From positions 13,837 through 77,836 of the forward strand of contig UQFE01000011.1 of the NCBI GenBank assembly GCA_900540255.1: DNA of 64,000 nucleotides. Reading direction: 5' to 3'. The notes under the pieces are model-generated. The model saw nothing but the letters and a program-made list of their open reading frames with translations, ran no database searches and was not told the DNA's origin. This document shows positions 43,673 to 51,734 of this stretch, piece after piece; position 1 is the stretch's first letter, and each line of letters begins with the position of its first letter. The stretch comes from an uncultured Clostridium sp. Its GTDB lineage: Bacteria > Bacillota > Clostridia > Clostridiales > Clostridiaceae. The position numbers and the translations under genes are program-made.

Positions 43673-45037
43673 ATGAAGAAAAAAACTTTATACTTTTCAA
43701 TTTTATCATTAATTTCCTTATTATTATTATTAACACTTCATCTTAATAATACATATTCAGAATTCAATTCATCTAATGTTCGTAATAATATATATGTTTT
43801 ATCCTCCAATACATTAGGAGGAAGGCTCGCTGGAAGTACTGAAAATGAAATTGCAGCTGAAATAATAAAAAATAGATTTATAAATTGTGGATTAAAATCA
43901 TTAAATAATGATGGTACGTATACTCAAACATTTAATACAGTTTGCCCAGTTATTACAAACTCCTCTCCATATTTAAAAATAGAAAATAATGGTGAAGTAG
44001 AAGAAGAACTTCAATATGGAGTTGACTTTAAAGAAGATATGATAAATTTTAAAAATAATACTTTTTCATTTTCAAAATCAGATAAAATAAACTCCTATTT
44101 ATCTTATCTTGATATAACATGTAATGATGGATCATTTTTATTATATGTACCAAAAAATAATGATTTTTCATTTAGAAGTTCTTTTTTTAGTGATTTTTCA
44201 AAAGATGCAGTAATTATGATTTCTCAAAATACCTTTAATAAAGTGCTTAATAGTTTAAATGAAGGTAAAGAAATTTCAATTCATATTCCATTTGAAGAAG
44301 AAGAAAAGACAATTTCTAATGTTATAGGTGTAATTAAGGGATTTAATTCATCACTTCCTCCATTTATAGTCACTGCACATTATGATCATCTTGGAAAAGA
44401 TGGCTTAGGAGTTAATTATTCTGGTGCATTAGATAATGCATCTGGAACTTCATTTTTATTAGAATTAAGCAGAAGCCTTTCAACTTACGGAAAACCTAAA
44501 AGGGATATTATTTTTGTAGCATTAAATGCTGAGGAATTTGGATTATTAGGTTCAAAAGCATTTGCTGAAGAAAACTTATTTACTATACAAAATTCTAAAG
44601 TTATAAATTTTGATATGATTGGAAGTGCTGATTATCCTATAAGTTTAATGCAAGGTAGTAAATTTAAAAATACAGATTCTGAATTGTTAAACTCAATAAA
44701 ATCAATTTGTAATGAAAAATCAATTCCTTATGAAGTTTTATATGAAGATTCTAGTGATCATGCTAGTTTCAATAACTTAAATATAGATGCATTAAGCTTT
44801 TGTCATAGTGATAAAACTAGAATTCATACTCCTAATGATACCTTAGATTATATAGACACTAATGCTATCAATACTGTTTATAGTGTTGTTGAAACAGAAA
44901 TTAAAGGTTATTGCTATAGCAAATTAACTAATTTTATATATAGCTCAAAATCAATTTTATTTATATCAATAGCTTTACTAACCCTTATAATTTGGGGTAT
45001 ATATATTGTAATTAAGAATAAGGCAAATTTAAAATAA
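43673..45037 (+). CDS. M28-family zinc aminopeptidase, membrane-anchored
   Basis: Protein of 454 residues with N- and C-terminal membrane segments (about 6-24 and 425-447), so the catalytic domain faces outside. Zinc ligands: TAHYDHLG (His), SGALDNASG (Asp), NAEEFG (Glu pair), NFDMIG (Asp) and SSDHASF (His), the full M28 set. A PA-like insert (about 100-220) precedes the catalytic part. The ATG at 43673 begins right after the T run of a hairpin. Confidence 0.88.
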   Translation: MKKKTLYFSILSLISLLLLLTLHLNNTYSEFNSSNVRNNIYVLSSNTLGGRLAGSTENEIAAEIIKNRFINCGLKSLNNDGTYTQTFNTVCPVITNSSPYLKIENNGEVEEELQYGVDFKEDMINFKNNTFSFSKSDKINSYLSYLDITCNDGSFLLYVPKNNDFSFRSSFFSDFSKDAVIMISQNTFNKVLNSLNEGKEISIHIPFEEEEKTISNVIGVIKGFNSSLPPFIVTAHYDHLGKDGLGVNYSGALDNASGTSFLLELSRSLSTYGKPKRDIIFVALNAEEFGLLGSKAFAEENLFTIQNSKVINFDMIGSADYPISLMQGSKFKNTDSELLNSIKSICNEKSIPYEVLYEDSSDHASFNNLNIDALSFCHSDKTRIHTPNDTLDYIDTNAINTVYSVVETEIKGYCYSKLTNFIYSSKSILFISIALLTLIIWGIYIVIKNKANLK

Positions 45038-45042
45038 TATAC

Positions 45043-45090
45043 AAAAAATACTAGCTATCTTAATTAAATTAAAACAGCTAGTATTTTTTT
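45043..45090. terminator. Bidirectional terminator, M28 peptidase/prfB
   Basis: A 14-bp perfect stem AAAAAATACTAGCT/AGCTAGTATTTTTT (45043-45056 with 45076-45089) shared by the convergent genes. Confidence 0.9.
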
Positions 45091-46190
45091 ATTTAGATAT
45101 GCTTTTTAAATAAGTTGTTATAAATTGATCTATATCACCATTCATTACTGCATTAACATTTGATGTTTCTTCATTAGTTCTATGATCCTTAACCATATTA
45201 TAAGGATGGAATACATATGATCTAATCTGACTTCCCCATCCCATATCCTTAAGCTCTCCAGTTAAATCTTCTATTTTTTCTTTATGCGCTCTTTCCTTAA
45301 GTTCTATAAGCTTAGATTTAAGCATTGACATTGCTGTATCTTTATTAGCAAACTGACTTCTTTCATTTTGGCATTGAACTACAATTCCAGTTGGAATATG
45401 AGTTATTCTAATTGCTGATTCAGTTTTATTAACATGCTGACCACCAGCTCCACTTGCCCTATAAGTATCTATTTTTAAATATTCAGGTCTAATTTCTATA
45501 TCTTGATCTTTAGTTAACTCTGGTAATACCTCTACAGAAGCAAATGATGTTTGCCTTTTGCCATTTGCATTAAATGGAGATATTCTTACTAATCTATGTA
45601 TACCTTTTTCAGCTTTAAGGTATCCATATGCAAATTCACCTTTAACTCTTAATGTAGCACTTTTTATTCCAGCTTCATCACCTTCAAGTAAATCTAATGT
45701 TTCAACCTTATATCCTTTTTTTTCGCACCATCTTGTATACATTCTAAGAAGCATAAGTGTCCAATCATTTGCATCACTTCCACCAACACCTGCATGTAAA
45801 TTTAATATAGCATCATTTTTATCATATTCTTCAGATAAAAGAAGCTCTATTTTATATTCATCAATTTTCTTTTCAATATCTTTTATTTCAATAATAACCT
45901 CATTAATAGTTTCTTCATCATCTTCTGCTAATTCAGCTAAAACTTCAACATCATCTAATCTTCTTACTAAACTTTCATATCTATCTATTTTATCTTTAAT
46001 ACTTTTACTTTCCTTAGTAACTTCTTCTGCCCTTTTTATATCATCCCAAAATCCTTTTTCCTGCATTTGAAGTTCAAATTCTTGAAATCTCTTTTCTAGG
46101 CTTTCCTTGTCAAAGTGAAGCCCCCATTTCCTTTAATATTTCCTTTAATGATGGAACCTTTGCAAGCTCCTGCTCTAATTTTATTAACAA
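45089..46190 (-). CDS. prfB: Peptide chain release factor 2, programmed +1 frameshift
   Basis: RF2 of about 366 residues made from two frames. A TTG start at 46190 gives 26 codons ending GASL at CTT-TGA (TGA at 46110-46112); a +1 shift (CTT T GAC) continues into the long frame with [16 protein letters not shown] run lies 5 bases upstream of the shift site. RF2 marks present: SPF tripeptide ([10 protein letters not shown]) and GGQ ([13 protein letters not shown]). The in-frame UGA lets RF2 control its own synthesis. The TTG start is preferred by length; its ribosome binding site is weak. Confidence 0.93.
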
Positions 46191-46204
46191 AAAATCACCA
46201 CGCT

Positions 46205-46385
46205 TAACTAGTTTGTAGCTATTATTGAAATTCCCCTAGGAATTTCTGTTAGTTTCAAGTTTTAAATGACAAGTTACAAGTTTAGTTATAAATTCAGCTT
46301 AGGATGAATTTAATAAATATATTTTTAGCAACTCCACAAGGCGCTTCTTCCTTAGCTACTTATCTCTCTTTCCACTTGTCACTAA
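46205..46385. repeat. Intergenic palindromic repeat, copy C (diverged)
   Basis: Between secA and prfB: GAAATTCCCCTAGGAATTTC hairpin, ATGACAAG..CTTGTCA outer arms, AAATTCAGC..TGAATTT hairpin and AAATATATTTTTAG, in the same orientation as copy A but with many differences. Confidence 0.7.
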
Positions 46386-48899
46386 CTACGCTTCTCTTCC
46401 ACAACAGTTCTTATATTTTTTACCACTTCCGCAAGGACATAAATCATTTCTTCCAAACTTATGGTCGTTTTTTATAGGTTCTTTCTTCAAACTATTATCA
46501 TCTTGCCCATGGCTTGCTGATGTTTCTTTAGCAACTTGCTCTCTTTCAATAGGTCTTTCAACTCTTACATGGAATAAGAATTTAACTGTTTCAGTCTTAA
46601 TTCCCTCAATCATTTCCTCAAACATTGCACTACCTTCCATTTGGTATGCTTGAATTGGATCTTGTTGCTTATATGCTCTTAATCCCATTCCTTGTTTTAA
46701 ATGATCCATATTATCTATATGATCCATCCATTTTTGGTCAACAACTCTTAAAAGAACTACTCTTTCAATTTCTCTTAATTGCTCTTCACCAAATTCAAAT
46801 TCTTTACCCTTATATATGTTCATAATAGTTTCTGTTAATTTATTTTTTATTTGCTCATTAGATAAATCAGCTAATTCTTCTACTGTTACAATTCCATGAG
46901 GTAAGCATATTTCTTCTAAATATTGAAGTAATGTTTTCACTTCTGCTTCTATATCTTGAACTTCTCCACTTAAATGTGAATTAACTGCATCAGATATAAC
47001 TTCTTCAATCATTCCTTCTATTTGCTCTTTTAAGTTCTTACCTTCTAAAACTTCAGTTCTTTGTCTATAAATAACTTCTCTTTGAAGATTCATAACATCA
47101 TCATATCCTAAAAGATTCTTTCTTATATCAAAGTTATTTCCTTCAACCTTCTTTTGTGCATTTTCTATAGCCTTAGTAACCATCTTACTTTCTATAGCTT
47201 CAGTTTCTTCTAAACCTAACTTATCAATAACTCCCTGAATTCTTTCTGAACCAAATATTCTCATTAAATCATCTTCTAATGATATAAAGAATATTGATTC
47301 ACCAGGATCTCCTTGACGTCCTGATCTACCTCTAAGCTGATTATCTATTCTTCTTGATTCATGTCTTTCAGTACCAAGAACTTTTAATCCACCAACTTCT
47401 CTAACACCTTCTCCAAGCTTAATATCTGTACCTCTACCTGCCATATTAGTAGCTATAGTAACCATTCCTAATTCACCAGCATGAGATATTATTTCTGCTT
47501 CTTGAGCATGATATTTAGCATTAAGAACTTGATGTTTTATTCCTCTTTTCTTTAATAAAGATGAAATATATTCTGATTTATCAACACTTGCTGTACCAAC
47601 AAGAACTGGTTGATTTTTTTCATGTGCTTTAACAATTTCTTCAATTATAGCTTTATATTTTCCTGATTCATTTTTATAAACCATATCTGATTTATCTATT
47701 CTTTGAACAGGTCTATTAGTTGGAATAACTATAACATCTAAGTTATAAATTTCTCTAAATTCATTTTCTTCAGTTAATGCAGTACCAGTCATTCCTGATA
47801 ATTTAGCATACATTCTAAAGTAATTTTGGAATGTAATTGTAGCTAAAGTTTTTGATTCCCTTTGAATCTTAACTCCTTCTTTTGCTTCAATTGCTTGGTG
47901 AAGACCATCTGAATATCTTCTACCTTCCATAAGTCTTCCTGTAAATTCATCTATTATAACTATTTCATTGTCCTTAACCATGTAGTCTTTATCAGCCTTC
48001 ATAGTATAATTAGCTTTTAATGCTTGTGTAACATAATGTTGTAATTCTAAATTTTGAGAATCTGCATAATTTTCAATTCCAAAATATTTTTCAGCTTTTA
48101 CAATTCCATCATCAGTTAATAATACTGCACTTGCCTTTTCATCTACATTGAAATCTTTTTCATTTATTAATGTCTTAACAAAATTATCAGCAACATTATA
48201 GAACTTAGTAGACTTATCACCCATTCCTGAAATAATAAGAGGTGTTCTAGCTTCATCTATTAAAATAGAATCTACCTCATCCACTATACATAAATTAAGT
48301 TCTCTTTGAACTCTATCTGCCATATGAATAACCATATTATCTCTTAAATAATCAAATCCAAATTCATTATTTGTTCCATAAGTAATATCACAACCATAAG
48401 CTTCTCTTCTTTGTTGTGGTGTAATTCCATGAATTATACATCCAGTAGTTAATCCTAAAAAATTATATAAAACACCCATTTCTTCCATTTGTGTTTTTGC
48501 TAAATAGTCATTTACTGTTATAACATGAACACCCTTACCTGTTAAAGCATTTAAATATGCTGGTAAAGTAGCAACTAAAGTTTTACCTTCCCCAGTTTTC
48601 ATTTCTGCAATTCTTCCTTGATGTAAAACCATGCCTCCAAGTAATTGGACTCTAAAATGCTTCTTTCCAAGTACTCTACTTGAAGCTTCTCTACAAACTG
48701 CAAATGCTTCTGGTAACAAACTATCTAAAGATTCACCTTTTGATATTCTATCTTTAAATTCTATAGTTTTTGCTTGTAATTGTTCATCACTTAAGCTTTG
48801 CATACTATCATCTAATGCTTCTATTTTATCTGCAATTAATTGAAGTTTTTTAACTTCTCTTTCACTATATGTTCCAAATATCTTTTCTAAAAACCCCAT
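46386..48899 (-). CDS. secA: Preprotein translocase ATPase SecA
   Basis: SecA of 837 residues. Motor signatures: [20 protein letters not shown] (Walker A), [34 protein letters not shown] and [13 protein letters not shown]. The C-terminal SEC-C zinc motif [13 protein letters not shown] is intact. It drives export through SecYEG. AAAGGAA precedes the ATG. The next gene downstream is prfB, as is common in Firmicutes, but here a repeat element separates them. Confidence 0.98.
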   Translation of the reverse strand: MGFLEKIFGTYSEREVKKLQLIADKIEALDDSMQSLSDEQLQAKTIEFKDRISKGESLDSLLPEAFAVCREASSRVLGKKHFRVQLLGGMVLHQGRIAEMKTGEGKTLVATLPAYLNALTGKGVHVITVNDYLAKTQMEEMGVLYNFLGLTTGCIIHGITPQQRREAYGCDITYGTNNEFGFDYLRDNMVIHMADRVQRELNLCIVDEVDSILIDEARTPLIISGMGDKSTKFYNVADNFVKTLINEKDFNVDEKASAVLLTDDGIVKAEKYFGIENYADSQNLELQHYVTQALKANYTMKADKDYMVKDNEIVIIDEFTGRLMEGRRYSDGLHQAIEAKEGVKIQRESKTLATITFQNYFRMYAKLSGMTGTALTEENEFREIYNLDVIVIPTNRPVQRIDKSDMVYKNESGKYKAIIEEIVKAHEKNQPVLVGTASVDKSEYISSLLKKRGIKHQVLNAKYHAQEAEIISHAGELGMVTIATNMAGRGTDIKLGEGVREVGGLKVLGTERHESRRIDNQLRGRSGRQGDPGESIFFISLEDDLMRIFGSERIQGVIDKLGLEETEAIESKMVTKAIENAQKKVEGNNFDIRKNLLGYDDVMNLQREVIYRQRTEVLEGKNLKEQIEGMIEEVISDAVNSHLSGEVQDIEAEVKTLLQYLEEICLPHGIVTVEELADLSNEQIKNKLTETIMNIYKGKEFEFGEEQLREIERVVLLRVVDQKWMDHIDNMDHLKQGMGLRAYKQQDPIQAYQMEGSAMFEEMIEGIKTETVKFLFHVRVERPIEREQVAKETSASHGQDDNSLKKEPIKNDHKFGRNDLCPCGSGKKYKNCCGREA

Positions 48900-49094
48900 A
48901 ACATATTTCCTTTCAAGATTAATTTTTTATGTAAATTTAGACAAATTTAAATTAAATACTTAATTTTAAAATTTTATATATTTAATTTACCTATATAAAA
49001 TTATCTTTTTTATTTTTCACTTAATAAATTATATCATTTATACTATTTATAATTCAACAGAAATGTATATTCATAAAACCAATTTAGTACTTTA

Positions 49095-49128
49095 GATAAA
49101 AATAAAAGGAGCCTTATTAAAAAGCTCC
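49095..49128 (-). terminator. Terminator after hpf
   Basis: GGAGC/GCTCC (49108-49112 with 49124-49128) with an 11-base loop, followed by TTTTATTTTTATC on the minus strand. The stem is short. The rest of the 238-base gap before secA shows nothing further. Confidence 0.6.
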
Positions 49129-49137
49129 CATTATTAA

Positions 49138-49668
49138 TTAAATATAATCAGGTTCTAATAAACCATAATTTCCATCTTTTCTCTTATATATTACATTGAT
49201 ATTTTCTGTATCACAATCTTTAAATACAAAGAAGTTATGTTCTACTAATTCCATTTGCAATATAGCTTCTTCAGCACTCATTGGCTTTATATTAAATCTT
49301 TTAACTTTTACTATTTCTCCTTCGTTGTCATCTTCTTCTGATGCAACTTCATCAAAATTACCAAATCTTAATGATTCATTACTTCTTCTTTGTAACTTTG
49401 TTTTTTGTTTTCTAATTTGTCTTTCAAGTTTATTTTCTACTAAATCTATTGATTTATACATATCATCAGTAGATTCCTCACATCTTAAAATTACTCCATT
49501 AAAAGGTATTGTTACCTCAAAAATTTGGCTATTTTTTTGAACTGTTAATGTTGCTCTTGCAGTTACATTTGGTTCAAAATATTTATCCATCTTTGAAATC
49601 TTTTTTTCTACTATTTCTTTCAATGCAGGTGTTACGTTAATATTCTTTCCGATTACTGTTACTCTCAT
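49138..49668 (-). CDS. hpf: Long-form ribosome hibernation promoting factor
   Basis: HPF-long of 176 residues. The N-terminal domain (about 1-100, MRVTVIGKNINVTPALKE) occupies the 30S decoding channel; the C-terminal domain (about 120-176, KRFNIKPMSAEEAILQMEL) dimerises 70S into 100S particles. AGAGGGG precedes the ATG. It follows a raiA-type RNA on the same strand. Confidence 0.95.
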   Translation of the reverse strand: MRVTVIGKNINVTPALKEIVEKKISKMDKYFEPNVTARATLTVQKNSQIFEVTIPFNGVILRCEESTDDMYKSIDLVENKLERQIRKQKTKLQRRSNESLRFGNFDEVASEEDDNEGEIVKVKRFNIKPMSAEEAILQMELVEHNFFVFKDCDTENINVIYKRKDGNYGLLEPDYI

Positions 49669-49733
49669 AAGGTCAACCCCTCTCTTTAAGTTCTAATTAT
49701 ATTTATTAAGATTTCAATATTTACTATATGTAT

Positions 49734-49762
49734 ATATTACCATTTTTCTTCTCATTACTCAA
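49734..49762 (-). promoter_or_regulatory. Candidate promoter of hpf
   Basis: Minus strand TTGAGT (49757-49762), 17-base spacer, TAATAT (49734-49739), between the raiA terminator and hpf. Confidence 0.45.
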
Positions 49763-49843
49763 ATATCATTTTCTGAATTTACAGAAAATTTAAACTTATT
49801 ATCTCTACATAACTCTTTTTTTCTTTCCTTTTCTTAATATTTT

Positions 49844-49880
49844 ACAAAAAAAAAACATCAATTCTTTCGAATTGATGTTT
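49844..49880 (-). terminator. Terminator of the raiA-type RNA
   Basis: An 11-bp perfect stem AACATCAATTC/GAATTGATGTT (49854-49864 with 49869-49879), GAAA tetraloop on the minus strand and about ten T. Confidence 0.93.
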
Positions 49881-49884
49881 TTTT

Positions 49885-50094
49885 ATAAAGTTAGCTGACC
49901 TGGATTTTGACCCCACACTCGCCTGCTGGAGCTTTTGCTACCCGGAATTAACCTCTCACTACTAACACTCTCAGTATTTCTACTGGCAGGACTTACTTCT
50001 ATACCGCACCATGCTCATTAACTCTTTGTTTAACTTACGTGGATCGTTTCGCCTGCGACTGGCATCGACTTTCATCCACAGACCTAACTTTACA
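49885..50094 (-). ncRNA. raiA RNA: raiA-type noncoding RNA
   Basis: About 210 bases of unusually GC-rich, purine-patterned sequence upstream of hpf (raiA homologue) on the same strand. Its ends pair (TAAAGTTAG at the 5' end near 50092 with CTAACTTTA at 49886-49894). A near-perfect promoter precedes it and a strong terminator follows. Position, size and conservation style match the raiA RNA of Firmicutes, reported to influence sporulation and aggregation in Clostridium. 6S, tmRNA and RNase P RNA were considered and fit less well. Identity is by context and recall, not by covariance search. Confidence 0.75.
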
Positions 50095-50099
50095 TTACT

Positions 50100-50127
50100 A
50101 TTATATATCGCTTTTTGCAATTGTCAA
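50100..50127 (-). promoter_or_regulatory. Promoter of the raiA-type RNA
   Basis: Consensus TTGACA (50122-50127) and consensus TATAAT (50100-50105) with a 16-base spacer on the minus strand. The promoter lies inside the last codons of comFC; the -10 box overlaps the comFC stop. Confidence 0.85.
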
Positions 50128-50751
50128 TACAATAATCCTTTTTGCGCCATTATTTTTCAATATTTTTTTACATTCATTTATTGTTGAACCTGTTGTCATT
50201 ACATCATCTATTAATATAACCACTTTATTAAATATATCCCTATTATCTTTTATTTTAAAAGCTCCTTCAACATTAATTCTTCTTTCATCTTTACTTAATG
50301 TTTTTTGCTCCTTAGTATGCTTAATCTTTAATATACAATTGCTAATAGGAATATCAAGTAAATACCCAATTTTGTACGCTATAAATTTACATTGATTAAA
50401 TCCCCTATTTTTAATTGCACTTTTAGTCATTGGTACATAGCAAATTACATCAGCCTTAATTTTATTTTTATTTATTATTTCTAATATAAATTTAGATAAC
50501 ACTTCTCCTGCTATAAAATTTTTACTATACTTAAATTCTAAAATTAATCTTTTTAATATACCACCGTAAAATCCATAGGAAATAACATCTTTATTTGCCA
50601 AATTTACATTTTTTATTTTACTTCTACAATAATCACATATTCCTACAAACCCCTCTGTTTGGCATATTATACATTTTTCTTCTCTTGGATAAATTATATC
50701 TAATAATTCCTCTCCTACTTTTCTCAATAATTTAAGTATTGTTTTTCCCAT
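50101..50751 (-). CDS. comFC: ComFC-family phosphoribosyltransferase-like protein
   Basis: Protein of 216 residues with an N-terminal four-cysteine zinc finger (CIICQTEGFVGICDYC, about 27-42) and a type I phosphoribosyltransferase domain with the PRPP loop VVILIDDVMTTGST near residue 175. ComFC supports DNA uptake in competent Bacillus; many non-competent clostridia also carry it. It overlaps the upstream gene by 28 bases. Confidence 0.93.
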   Translation of the reverse strand: MGKTILKLLRKVGEELLDIIYPREEKCIICQTEGFVGICDYCRSKIKNVNLANKDVISYGFYGGILKRLILEFKYSKNFIAGEVLSKFILEIINKNKIKADVICYVPMTKSAIKNRGFNQCKFIAYKIGYLLDIPISNCILKIKHTKEQKTLSKDERRINVEGAFKIKDNRDIFNKVVILIDDVMTTGSTINECKKILKNNGAKRIIVLTIAKSDI

Positions 50752-51731
50752 AAACTTTTATTAAACATCCTCGTTATAACTTTAGCTTTATCCATTTCTT
50801 CTGAAACTTCTCTTGATACCATTATAGCTTCACATTGAATATCTTGAGACATATTTACAGCCCCACAAATATAAAGTATTTTTTTATATGAATAATATAT
50901 ATCATCTGCAAACAACATTATCACATTTAAATTTGGAATGTTTCTAATATATTGTCCACAACTATTAGTTATTATGAACAATGTATTACTATATCCTTGG
51001 ATTATATCACTAACAAATTTAAAATCTTGATTTTTATTATATCTCACAACTCTTATTTCTAATGACTTTAATGTACTACAATAATGATTATACACTTTAT
51101 TTAACTTTTCCTCTGATGGAACTACAATTAATACTATTCTTTTATTTTCCTTAAACCATTTAAAATACTCAAATAATGAAAGTGGTATATTTTCTTCTAA
51201 CTTTATTCTAGTATTCATTAATCTAGGTTCAATTATAGGATATTTTTTCATCATATAATTTATTTCTAATTTTTCTCCAATTGGAAAAATATGGTCACTT
51301 GCATAAATTATAATTTTATTACAATTCCAATATACTTCTTCAACAGCTTCTCTAATATATTCATTGCTTACCTTTGAAAATAAACTTATATCATCAAATA
51401 TTACTAAATCATAAAATTCAGTTACTTCACTTATTTCTTCAATAAATATATATTTAAAATTATCTTTTAATTTTTCTGACTCTATAATACCATCTACAAA
51501 ATTATTTAATTCTTTTATCTTTTCAGAAGCATATTTTTTTTCTCTATTGCAAAATATATAAAGTATATTTTTGTTCTTACATATTGTCTTATTAATTATA
51601 TTTGAAAAAACTGCTATTGTATTAAATGGTCTTGTTTTTATAGATAAAACCTTTGTCTTTTTTGAATCCCATTTACTTATTTTCTTAAAAACATTACTCA
51701 ATTCCTTATAATTCATAGTATCAGACTCCAT
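50724..51731 (-). CDS. ComFA-like protein without a P-loop
   Basis: Protein of 335 residues between recD2 and comFC. Context and some segments suggest a shrunken ComFA helicase: a DEAD-like LVIFDDISLFS, KIIIYASDH near motif III, and NVIMLFADDIYYSYKKILYICGAV near motif VI. No GxGKT/S Walker A and no zinc finger are present, so ATPase activity is unlikely. The first ATG is used; a second ATG five codons on has a GGAG site. The assignment is inference and could be wrong. Confidence 0.65.
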   Translation of the reverse strand: MESDTMNYKELSNVFKKISKWDSKKTKVLSIKTRPFNTIAVFSNIINKTICKNKNILYIFCNREKKYASEKIKELNNFVDGIIESEKLKDNFKYIFIEEISEVTEFYDLVIFDDISLFSKVSNEYIREAVEEVYWNCNKIIIYASDHIFPIGEKLEINYMMKKYPIIEPRLMNTRIKLEENIPLSLFEYFKWFKENKRIVLIVVPSEEKLNKVYNHYCSTLKSLEIRVVRYNKNQDFKFVSDIIQGYSNTLFIITNSCGQYIRNIPNLNVIMLFADDIYYSYKKILYICGAVNMSQDIQCEAIMVSREVSEEMDKAKVITRMFNKSLWEKQYLNY

Positions 51732-51734
51732 TAT

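Noticed and set aside
46067..46112. Frameshift error truncating prfB
   Set aside because: The CTT-TGA-C context and the total length of about 366 residues match the known programmed frameshift.
49885..50094. 6S RNA or tmRNA
   Set aside because: There is no tmRNA tag reading frame or tRNA-like Ala end, and no single long rod with a central bubble was evident; placement before hpf favours raiA. A covariance search would settle it.
50039..50395. Plus-strand frame of 118 codons over comFC and the raiA RNA
   Set aside because: It is antisense to a clear comFC coding region and a structured RNA, with no ribosome binding site.
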